Assembly: GCA_047623555.1 (NCBI GenBank)
Contig: JBLHMP010000080.1
Span: forward strand, 1-18,611
Direction of reading: 5' to 3'
Length of the DNA stretch: 18,611 bases
Origin: NORP181 sp047623555
Lineage (GTDB): Bacteria; Pseudomonadota; Alphaproteobacteria; Rhodobacterales; Rhodobacteraceae
Position numbers and translations under genes: made by a program. The notes beneath the pieces were generated by a model. The model did no database searches. It was given only the letters and a program-made list of their open reading frames with translations, and was not told the DNA's origin. Shown here piece by piece: positions 12,498-18,611 of the stretch. The first letter of the stretch is position 1. Every line of letters begins with the position of its first letter.

Positions 12498-14450
12498 TTA
12501 CCGCCCCAACGACAGCTGCAGCTGATTCAGCACCGGGTCATTCGGAACCCGGGCCATCGCCTGACGCAACACCAGACGTGCGGCCTCTGGCCCGTCAATG
12601 GCGCTGGTCAAACGCACCAGAATGCGCCAGGCTTCAACCCGCTGCGGATCCATTTCGACCGCTTGGTGAAACGCTCCGGCGGCAGCCTCAAAGTTGCGCA
12701 TTGTCAGTGCCATACCGCCCATCACCAAATGTGTTTCTGGGAAATCCAGCTTGTTCAGCAGCGACGTACGCCATTCGCCCATCGCCTCGCTGACAAGAAC
12801 CCGCTGGCTTGGCGTCAATATCTCGGGCGGGATGCTCAGCATTTCCTTAACAGCTCCCAGCCGAACCGTGCGCACCGGATCTGCCATCAACGGCATAAGC
12901 CGGGCCAGACGGTCCTGCACCTCGGCGCCGCGCTGAATCGGCGCGGCGCCGAGGCGCAACAGTGGGTCAGCATCCGACAAAAGCCCCTTGGTGGCTTCGG
13001 CCAATTCGCTGTCGGCCTGCCCTTGCATCAAATACAATGCGGTCGCGCGCACGATGCCGGGCTGTGTTGTGTCCGCCGCCAGATCAACCAGATCGGGGCG
13101 CGCGGCCTCGGGGTATTGCTGGGCTTTGGTAAAGGTCTGACCATAATGGCGTTCACGGTTAATACTGTCAGGATACCACTGCGCGATACGTGCCGCCGCC
13201 CAATCCTGGGACTGATCGTCATGGCAACTTGTGCAGGTGTCCGGACTACTGGTTTCGGCCCCCAAATCAGGGCGCGGAATGCGGAAACTGTGATCGCTGC
13301 GCAGATCAATGCCCATATAGGCATTTTCCGGCATGTGGCAATTTTTACACTGCGCGCCAGCACTACCCTCAATATGGAAATGATGCGACGGGCTGTCGTA
13401 ATTGGCGGCGATCAAGGTTGGAAAATCCGGGTTTCCCGCCTCTGAATGGCATTGTGTACACAACCCGTTGCCCTCGATCTTGAGCGCGGCAGTATGAGGA
13501 TCGTGGCAATTGGTGCAGGTCACACCTTGGGCATACATTTTCGATTGCAGGAATGATCCATAGACATAAACCTCGTCCAGCACCTGCCCATCATTGTGGT
13601 ATAATCCGGGTCGCAGTACCGACAGGTTAAATGCATCATGAAACGGAGTTCCGGGGATCGGATTGCCGTCACCAATGGTTTCGCGGCGCGAATGACAGCT
13701 AGCACATTGCTGGATTTGTGTTTCGGCCCCAGCCTTTTCGGCCCCAGCCTCGGGCGTCAGGCTGATGGTCAGGCCCAAATCATTCAGATCAACCGGTGAT
13801 GACGCAACAGTGCGCCCCGCAGCCCAATCCAGATGCGCCGAGGCCGGGCCATGACAGGCCTCGCAGCCAACGCCGATTTCGGCCTGAGCAGAAGCATATT
13901 TCCGGGTTTGTTTGCCAAAATTGCGCTGATACCCGGTGGCGTGACATTCCGCACAGCGGGCATTCCACGTCTTGTAGGGGCCTGTCCAGTGCAGCCCGTC
14001 ACCAATAGGCAAATCCTGATCCGGATAAAGCGTGTACCATTCTTTCTTTTCCGCATCCCAAACGATGTCATTGCTCTGCAGCCGACCAGATTCCGTTTCC
14101 AACAGGTATTGCTGCAACGGCTCAATACCAACAACCGAATGCACCGGATAACCTGTGGTTGACCCATCGCGTTCGGTAATTGTCATGCGATATTCGCCAT
14201 CTGACTGGCTAAAGTCGGTGGTGCTGCCATCGTGGCTAAAAGACGTGTCATCAAAATCGGCAATAATCGTATCCGGCCCCGGCATGGTCCAGGCCAACTG
14301 GTGGTGTGACCCTTGCCATGCGGCCGCGGCCTCGCTGTGGCACCCGGTGCATGTCTCGGACCCGACATAGGTTTGCGCGCTAGCGATCGCTGGTGACGCC
14401 AAAACAGCGAGTGACAAAAACACCTGTTGTATCATTTTAAAAACCGACAC
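12498..14450 (-). CDS. Exported octaheme c-type cytochrome with C-terminal helical-repeat domain
   Basis: A 650-residue periplasmic multiheme cytochrome c of a widespread but functionally unassigned family. A signal peptide occupies about residues 1-25 (MSVFKMIQQVFLSLAVLASP, AIASA, cut before QTYVG). Eight CXXCH motifs begin at Cys34, 166, 196, 249, 312, 331, 368 and 406 (CTGCH, CAECH, CEACH, CASCH, CTNCH, CTQCH, CKNCH, CTSCH). Between hemes 1 and 2 is a family block with PLQQYLLETESGRLQ and LHWTGPYKTWNARCAECH. The region from about 440 to the end has no cysteines and looks like HEAT-type helices followed by a TPR unit near MRNFEAAAGAFHQAVEMDPQ. I prefer the GTG at 14450 because AGGA lies 7 bases upstream and it gives the signal peptide a positive charge; the ATG at 14435 is the alternative. 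No electron donor, acceptor or maturation gene adjoins it. It could be a reductase, or an electron carrier docking a partner through its repeats. Confidence 0.92.
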   Translation of the reverse strand: MSVFKMIQQVFLSLAVLASPAIASAQTYVGSETCTGCHSEAAAAWQGSHHQLAWTMPGPDTIIADFDDTSFSHDGSTTDFSQSDGEYRMTITERDGSTTGYPVHSVVGIEPLQQYLLETESGRLQSNDIVWDAEKKEWYTLYPDQDLPIGDGLHWTGPYKTWNARCAECHATGYQRNFGKQTRKYASAQAEIGVGCEACHGPASAHLDWAAGRTVASSPVDLNDLGLTISLTPEAGAEKAGAETQIQQCASCHSRRETIGDGNPIPGTPFHDAFNLSVLRPGLYHNDGQVLDEVYVYGSFLQSKMYAQGVTCTNCHDPHTAALKIEGNGLCTQCHSEAGNPDFPTLIAANYDSPSHHFHIEGSAGAQCKNCHMPENAYMGIDLRSDHSFRIPRPDLGAETSSPDTCTSCHDDQSQDWAAARIAQWYPDSINRERHYGQTFTKAQQYPEAARPDLVDLAADTTQPGIVRATALYLMQGQADSELAEATKGLLSDADPLLRLGAAPIQRGAEVQDRLARLMPLMADPVRTVRLGAVKEMLSIPPEILTPSQRVLVSEAMGEWRTSLLNKLDFPETHLVMGGMALTMRNFEAAAGAFHQAVEMDPQRVEAWRILVRLTSAIDGPEAARLVLRQAMARVPNDPVLNQLQLSLGR

Positions 14451-14581
14451 TTTCGCGTCCTTGTCTCTGGCTGTTTCGGGGATTTCCCCAAACTGGCGGG
14501 TAAAGCAGTTTGAATTCACACCCTAATTCAGTATCCACTTGATTGCTGCACCGCAACCGATACGGCGGATAGATGCCTGAA

Positions 14582-15430
14582 TTATGTGATGACTTTCACG
14601 GTATCGGCCTCGTACACCTCGGCCAGTGCATTGTTGAACTCGGCACCAAAGATCAGGATCGCCGACATCAGGTTCAAAAAGATCAGCGTACCCATCGCCC
14701 CGGCCAACCCGGCATAGGTGACCGAATAGCTGGCGAATTTGGTGATATAAATGGAAAACCCGTTTGCCGCCGCGATCCATAACCCGATGGTAACAAGAAC
14801 CCCGGGCCAGATTTTGCGGAACGGATGTGCGCCGTAAGGCAGCCACAAATGGCAGGATGTCACGCCAACCAACACCAGCACTCCGGTCAGCAACAACAGC
14901 GGGAACTCATTTTTAAACAGCGCATTATACAGGTCCGGCGTGACGGCATTGGCATATTCCAGATAGACTGGCAGCGCCAATCCGACTGAGATGAAAACCA
15001 AAACCGCCACCGCCCCGACAATAACAAAGATCAGGCTGATCAGCCGCTGTTTCCAAAACGGGCGCGGGTCAGATTCGCGGTAGGCCCGCGACATCGCCTC
15101 GCGCACCGCATTGGTGCCGTTTGAGGCAAAAACAATCGCCATCACGCCGCCAATTGTAATTAGGTTCTGACTGGAAGACGCAATGACCGCGCGGATTTCA
15201 ACCTCGATCGGGTCGGCAATTGCTTCGGGCCAGGCGCCGAATATCAACGCAATAAGGTCATCAACCACCAAAGGATGCGACGCTGCCCCGGCCAGAGAAA
15301 CCACAAACAAGATGAACGGAAACAACGCCAGCATCGCTGACATGGCGACATAGCTGCTCATGATCCAGCCGCCTTTGGTGCTGAATTGAACCGCCGCCCG
15401 GTAAAAGACACTTACTGCTTTTTTGATCAC
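14582..15430 (-). CDS. YihY/BrkB family inner-membrane protein
   Basis: A 282-residue integral membrane protein with about six transmembrane segments, matching the YihY/virulence-factor BrkB family. Family features are the early GGWIMSSYVAMSAMLALFPFILF segment (residues about 20-42), the SNGTNAVREAMSRAYRESDPRPFWKQRL loop (about 103-130), LLVGVTSCHLWLPYG-like sequence before the fifth segment, and TYAGLAGAMGTLIFLNLMSAILIFGAEFNNAL near the end. The start is a GTG at 15430 that overlaps the stop of the upstream AI-2E gene by four bases (GTGA), so the two are translationally coupled. The family has no firmly established function (formerly and wrongly called RNase BN). Coupling to another membrane transporter suggests a transport or envelope role; that is inference. 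Confidence 0.92.
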   Translation of the reverse strand: MIKKAVSVFYRAAVQFSTKGGWIMSSYVAMSAMLALFPFILFVVSLAGAASHPLVVDDLIALIFGAWPEAIADPIEVEIRAVIASSSQNLITIGGVMAIVFASNGTNAVREAMSRAYRESDPRPFWKQRLISLIFVIVGAVAVLVFISVGLALPVYLEYANAVTPDLYNALFKNEFPLLLLTGVLVLVGVTSCHLWLPYGAHPFRKIWPGVLVTIGLWIAAANGFSIYITKFASYSVTYAGLAGAMGTLIFLNLMSAILIFGAEFNNALAEVYEADTVKVIT

Positions 15431-16572
15431 TCACTTGGCCCGTCGCCCCTGGCGGGAATATCGCCCCTGGCGGGAATATCGCCCCCGGTGGCCGCCCCGG
15501 TTTCCGGGCTAAGGGTACTCAAATCCATATTGTCAGCCAATGTCGACCAGATCGATACGAACAAACCCGCCAATACCGGCCCCAGCACCAGCCCGGTGAT
15601 CCCAAACACACCCAGCCCGCCCAGCGAGCTTATCAAAATCATAACATCGTGCAATTTGGCGTCGCGGCCGACCAAAATAGGGCGCAGCACGTTGTCGACA
15701 GTGCCGACAACAACAACCGCCCAGGCGGCCAGACCAATGGCCAGCGTCAATTCGCCCTGCGTTGCCAGATATATCGCCGCCCCAATCACCACCGAAGGCG
15801 CACCAAGGCCCGGAATGACCGACAGTACCATCATCACCACCGACCAGAACGCCACACCGTTTATGCCAACCGCCCAAAGGCTGACCCCGCCCAACGCGCC
15901 CTGAATCAGGCCAATCAAAAGCGTGCCCTTCAGCGTCGCCCGACTGATCGAGATCACCCGATCAATAAGCTGTTCCTGCATTGATTTGTGCAGACCGGAA
16001 TAGCCCAGAACCCGCACCATGATCGGCGGATCCATTTGCAGAAAGAAGAACAGCGCATAGATAAAGATGAACAGGCTCAGGAACAAATTCGCGGCGCCGC
16101 GGGTCACAGCAGGCAGGATCGACACAAAGAAATTGGCCGCCGCATGGGTGAACTCACCGATCTTTTGGACGATTTTCGGCCAAAGCTCTTCTATCTCTTT
16201 TTCATAGGGCATCCATTTGGGCATAAAATCCGCAAGCTGGGATTCCGATAGTTTTTGCGCGGTATCACGCACCGTATCGGTCAATCCAGCGGCCTGAATA
16301 GCGGCCAGATAGATCAGTGCAAACAACGGCCCCAGAATAACCACCGCCAAAAACAGCAGCGTCAGTAGACTGGACAGATGTTTGCGCCCTCTTAGGACCT
16401 TGCAAAGCCATTGGTTCAGCGGGTTCATCATAGCAGCAGCAATCGCCGCCAATATCAGCGGCACGACAAAGGGCGCAATGATTTGGAAAAAGATGATCGT
16501 TATCAGAACGGTTGCTGTCAGCAACGCGAGCCAGCGCATGTTCACACCACCGGAAGAAACTGGTTGTGCCAT
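15427..16572 (-). CDS. AI-2E family transporter (PerM/TqsA-like membrane protein)
   Basis: A 381-residue polytopic membrane protein of the AI-2E (UPF0118) family. It has N-terminal segments from about residue 13, a central amphipathic and soluble stretch (LSESQLADFMPKWMPYEKEIEELWPKI, residues about 105-135), and a C-terminal half containing VVMMVLSVIPGLGAPSVVIGAAIYL and TVDNVLRPILVGRDAKLHDVMILISSLGGLGVFGITGLVLGP, the most conserved family block. The ATG follows AAAGGGG with a 5-base spacer. Members include exporters of autoinducer-2, other small solutes or sodium/proton antiporters, so the substrate is open. The C-terminal tail carries a short tandem duplication (GDIPAR twice). It is first in a two-gene leftward unit with the YihY-like gene and divergent from the YqjD/YqjE-like pair. 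Confidence 0.93.
   Translation of the reverse strand: MAQPVSSGGVNMRWLALLTATVLITIIFFQIIAPFVVPLILAAIAAAMMNPLNQWLCKVLRGRKHLSSLLTLLFLAVVILGPLFALIYLAAIQAAGLTDTVRDTAQKLSESQLADFMPKWMPYEKEIEELWPKIVQKIGEFTHAAANFFVSILPAVTRGAANLFLSLFIFIYALFFFLQMDPPIMVRVLGYSGLHKSMQEQLIDRVISISRATLKGTLLIGLIQGALGGVSLWAVGINGVAFWSVVMMVLSVIPGLGAPSVVIGAAIYLATQGELTLAIGLAAWAVVVVGTVDNVLRPILVGRDAKLHDVMILISSLGGLGVFGITGLVLGPVLAGLFVSIWSTLADNMDLSTLSPETGAATGGDIPARGDIPARGDGPSE
15445..15480. repeat. 18-bp tandem duplication in the AI-2E gene 3' end
   Basis: Two exact copies of GCCCCTGGCGGGAATATC lie head to tail (15445-15462 and 15463-15480), followed by a partial third start (GCCCCC). The unit length is a multiple of three, so the reading frame is kept and the protein gains one extra GDIPAR. 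It looks like replication slippage in a non-conserved cytoplasmic tail. Confidence 0.9.
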
Positions 16573-16588
16573 TCAAACCCCTTTTGTC

Positions 16589-16651
16589 GTTGCAGGTTGC
16601 AACAGCGTATTTGGCACAGGTTGGACGCAGGCGCATTGATTTGCAACAAAT
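16589..16651. promoter_or_regulatory. Two small palindromes sharing TTGCAAC in a divergent promoter region
   Basis: GTTGCA-GGT-TGCAAC (16589-16603) and ATTTG-CAA-CAAAT (16639-16651) are short inverted repeats in the 151-bp gap between the divergent AI-2E and YqjD-like genes. They share the heptamer TTGCAAC in the same orientation, 44 bp apart, about four helical turns. This is what a pair of operator half-regions might look like, but I cannot name a regulator and short repeats of this size can arise by chance. Confidence 0.3.
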
Positions 16652-16658
16652 GTTTTGA

Positions 16659-16688
16659 TTGACAGCACACCGCTTTGCCCCTGAAACT
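16659..16688 (+). promoter_or_regulatory. Candidate promoter with consensus -35 before the YqjD-like gene
   Basis: A perfect TTGACA lies at 16659-16664. Eighteen bases later, GAAACT at 16683-16688 is a poor but possible -10 element. The start codon is 35 bp further on, with AAAAGG at 16711-16716 as ribosome binding site. Only the -35 is convincing. Confidence 0.3.
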
Positions 16689-16723
16689 CGGGCCGAACCA
16701 ACATCTTTGTAAAAGGCCACCTG

Positions 16724-17032
16724 ATGGCAACCAAGGCGCAACTTATGGTCGAACTGGATTTGCTGAAACAGCAGATGGCAAGCCGCGATGACACATCGGC
16801 GCGCAAAGCGGCGACAGAACAGCCAAAGATCGAAGCCGAGACTGACGACAAGACCGATCCAAAATCGTTTCTAAGCACTCTGCTTGCCTCGCATGGCATC
16901 GATGAGACCGAAATTGACGCTTTGTGGGCGCAGCTGAGCGGTGAATTGGGTGATCTGACCCGGGAAAAGCCTTTGTTGACGGTGGTGGCGGCCTTTGGCA
17001 TCGGATTTGTAACAGGTCGACTGTCGAAATAA
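16724..17032 (+). CDS. Small membrane-anchored protein, YqjD/ElaB (DUF883)-like
   Basis: A 102-residue protein with a charged helical N-terminal part (MATKAQLMVELDLLKQQMAS, probable coiled coil), a flexible acidic linker around residues 30-46, a second helix FLSTLLASHGIDETEIDALWAQLSGELGDL, and a single C-terminal membrane segment, KPLLTVVAAFGIGFVTGRLSK. This is the layout of the YqjD/ElaB/DUF883 family, which tethers to the inner membrane through its C-terminus and in E. coli is linked to ribosomes in stationary phase. Similarity is at the level of architecture and the C-terminal segment, so the assignment is moderate. AAAAGG lies 7 bases before the ATG. The YqjE-like gene follows after 18 bp. 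Confidence 0.75.
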   Translation: MATKAQLMVELDLLKQQMASRDDTSARKAATEQPKIEAETDDKTDPKSFLSTLLASHGIDETEIDALWAQLSGELGDLTREKPLLTVVAAFGIGFVTGRLSK

Positions 17033-17050
17033 GTTTACAAAGGGGCGGAC

Positions 17051-17512
17051 ATGAACCGGATCAGCCGAAACATCTCGATCATAGTGCGGGCCGAACAAAG
17101 CATCGCACGGCGGCGCATGGCGGTTTTGCGCAATCAATCCGGGTTGATGGTGTTTGCCGGGATGATCGCGGTGGTTGGCATTATCATGCTGAATGTTGCC
17201 GGGTTTTATGAACTTAGCGTCACCATGACACCGCAAAAGTCGGCGTTTATCGTGGCCTTGGTCGACATGTGCATGGCTGTGGCGCTGGTTGTCGCCGCCA
17301 CGCGGATGTCCGCCGCCAAAGATGTGCAGCCGGTAGAAGAACTGCGCGATATGGCAATCGGTGATCTTGAGGTTGAAATTCAATCTGCGGTAGATGAAGT
17401 GCGCGACATGGGCAACAGTGTGCGCCGTATGGCCCGTGATCCGCTGGGCAGCCTGCTGCCATCTGTCATTGCTCCGTTACTGGCCAGTCTGATCAGAAAA
17501 CCAAAGGGTTAA
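17051..17512 (+). CDS. Small membrane protein, YqjE / phage-holin-like (DUF1469) type
   Basis: A 153-residue protein with two transmembrane segments (about residues 31-52, GLMVFAGMIAVVGIIMLNVA, and 68-88, AFIVALVDMCMAVALVVAAT), an amphipathic basic N-terminus with an RRR cluster, and a C-terminal helical part ending in hydrophobic LLPSVIAPLLASLIRKPKG. This matches the YqjE/holin-superfamily III pattern, which in enterobacteria is encoded just after YqjD, as here. 'Holin' is a database label; there are no phage genes beside it, so a cell-envelope role in stress is more likely. AAGGGG precedes the ATG by about 5 bases. After the stop, 162 bp separate it from the next gene, with only a weak GGCT-GATT-AGCC hairpin and no clear terminator. 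Confidence 0.75.
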   Translation: MNRISRNISIIVRAEQSIARRRMAVLRNQSGLMVFAGMIAVVGIIMLNVAGFYELSVTMTPQKSAFIVALVDMCMAVALVVAATRMSAAKDVQPVEELRDMAIGDLEVEIQSAVDEVRDMGNSVRRMARDPLGSLLPSVIAPLLASLIRKPKG

Positions 17513-17674
17513 CCACTAGCCCTTGGCTGATTAGCCTTAGCGATCCGGCCCTAGTCGGGTAATTTCCTCCCCAAAGCATTCAACTAGTGACAGATACGAA
17601 TTGGTGTCGTAAATATCTGAATACTACCTTAACGATTCAATCTTAAGAGATCATTTACAGAGGAGACACCATCC

Positions 17675-18611
17675 ATGCGCATTTTTGTAAATGGGTTTCG
17701 ATATCTGTCTGTTGCAGTCACGGCCACAGCGCTAAGCGTTGCTACGGCTTTTGCTGCCACACACAGTGACAAACCCAATATACTAGTGATCTGGGGAGAC
17801 GATATTGGACAGTCCAATATCTCAGCTTACACGATGGGGTTGATGGGCTACCACACGCCCAACATCGACCGTATCGCCGATGAAGGACTGATTTTTACCG
17901 ACTATTACGCAGAACAATCCTGCACCGCCGGCCGGGCCTCATTTATTACTGGGCAATCGGTGTTCCGCACCGGCCTGTCCAAAGTTGGCATGCCTGGCGC
18001 GCCAGAAGGTATGAAAGCGGAAGACCCCACAATTGCTGGCCTGCTTAAGGCACAAGGCTATGTTACGGGTCAGTTTGGCAAAAATCATCTGGGCGACCGC
18101 GATGAAATGCTGCCCTCAAACCACGGGTTTGATGAGTTTTTTGGCAACCTCTATCACCTGAACGCCGAAGAAGAACCTGAACTGGACGATTATCCTAAAA
18201 ATCCGGAATTCAGGAAACGTTTTGGCCCACGTGGGGTTGTTCATTCCTATGCCGATGGCCGCATCGAAGATACTGGCCCGCTGACCAAAAAGCGCATGGA
18301 AACGATTGACGACGAAACCACTGCTGCGGCGATGCGGTTTATTCGCGAAACCACCGAAGCAGGCGAGCCTTGGTTCGTTTGGTGGTCCGGCACCCGGATG
18401 CATTTCCGCACCCACGTCAAGCCTGAATTGCGCGGCATTTCCGGGCAGGACGAATATGGCGATGGCATGGTTGAACATGACATGCATATCGGCCTGTTCC
18501 TTGATTTGCTTGACGAATTGGGCATCGCCGACAACACGCTGGTGCTTTATTCCACCGATAACGGCCCGCATATGAACAGCTGGCCTGATGCTGGTATGAC
18601 GCCGTTCCGTG
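17675..18611 (+). CDS. Exported type I sulfatase (arylsulfatase-like), 3' end outside the window
   Basis: The first 312 codons of a sulfatase, open at the right edge. The start is supported by AGAGGAG with a 9-base spacer. A signal peptide is present (basic MRIFVNGFR, hydrophobic core, TAFAA with likely cleavage after Ala27), so it acts in the periplasm or outside. The mature protein opens with KPNILVIWGDDIGQSNISAY (metal ligands Asp42/Asp43). Its formylglycine motif is CTAGR with Cys83 in EQSCTAGRASFITGQ, followed by Lys136/His138 in GQFGKNHLGD, a probable substrate-side histidine in TRMHFRTHV (His243 or His247), and Asp295-Asn296 in YSTDNGPH. It is a different subgroup from the cytoplasmic sulfatase at 5042-6697. 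Substrate is unknown; sulfated polysaccharides or aryl sulfates are the usual targets of exported members. Confidence 0.93.
   Translation, partial: MRIFVNGFRYLSVAVTATALSVATAFAATHSDKPNILVIWGDDIGQSNISAYTMGLMGYHTPNIDRIADEGLIFTDYYAEQSCTAGRASFITGQSVFRTGLSKVGMPGAPEGMKAEDPTIAGLLKAQGYVTGQFGKNHLGDRDEMLPSNHGFDEFFGNLYHLNAEEEPELDDYPKNPEFRKRFGPRGVVHSYADGRIEDTGPLTKKRMETIDDETTAAAMRFIRETTEAGEPWFVWWSGTRMHFRTHVKPELRGISGQDEYGDGMVEHDMHIGLFLDLLDELGIADNTLVLYSTDNGPHMNSWPDAGMTPFR

Noticed and set aside
17051..17512. Phage holin, implying a prophage
   Set aside because: No endolysin, capsid or other phage gene is nearby; the gene pairs with a YqjD-like gene as in ordinary chromosomes.
18116..18571. Minus-strand open frames at the right edge
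   Set aside because: They are antisense to the exported sulfatase, whose active-site motifs are intact on the plus strand.

Overview
The window looks like chromosomal DNA of a Rhodobacteraceae-type alphaproteobacterium (Roseobacter-like). The evidence is the gene content and order: a short Ppx/GppA phosphatase overlapping rlmE, a corrinoid-type methyltetrahydrofolate methyltransferase beside a MetF-like protein and a small 'virulence factor' family protein, a complete tripartite tricarboxylate transporter (TTT) cassette, and IclR regulation. This assignment is inferred from protein character; no ribosomal RNA or other taxonomic marker is present.

Layout. (1) 1 to about 1949: the end of an integrated element. 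It carries a P4-type tyrosine integrase broken by a one-base frameshift (466-1781), a hypothetical gene coupled to its 3' end (5-466), a cluster of phased direct repeats upstream of the integrase (1793-1860), and a short sequence like the 3' end of a tRNA-Ser gene (1933-1948) that I propose as the attachment-site copy at the element's right edge. (2) 2067-7591: a four-gene leftward operon (sulfatase, tctC, tctB, tctA) with a divergent IclR regulator. A perfect 17-bp palindrome lies in the 81-bp divergent promoter region. (3) 7717-10044: a leftward three-gene C1/folate unit (98-aa 'virulence factor' protein, MetF-like reductase, methyltetrahydrofolate-corrinoid methyltransferase) ending at a strong hairpin terminator. 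(4) 10312-12140: rightward ppx/gppA-like gene and rlmE, coupled by a TGATG overlap. (5) 12203-14450: a small unrecognised ORF and an exported octaheme cytochrome c with a helical-repeat C-terminus, both leftward. (6) 14582-17512: a leftward pair of membrane proteins (AI-2E family, YihY/BrkB family) divergent from a rightward pair of small membrane proteins resembling YqjD and YqjE. (7) 17675 to the right edge: the first 312 codons of an exported sulfatase.

The most interesting unit is region 2. The sulfatase has no signal peptide and so should be cytoplasmic, and it is the promoter-proximal gene of a complete TTT importer operon. The simplest reading is that an organic sulfate ester, probably carrying a carboxylate, is captured by TctC, imported intact by TctAB, and desulfated inside the cell under control of the IclR protein. 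A second sulfatase, exported, begins about 11 kb away. Both have alanine instead of proline in the formylglycine motif (CGASR and CTAGR). I saw no CRISPR array, no complete tRNA or rRNA gene, no insertion sequence and no recognised defence system.
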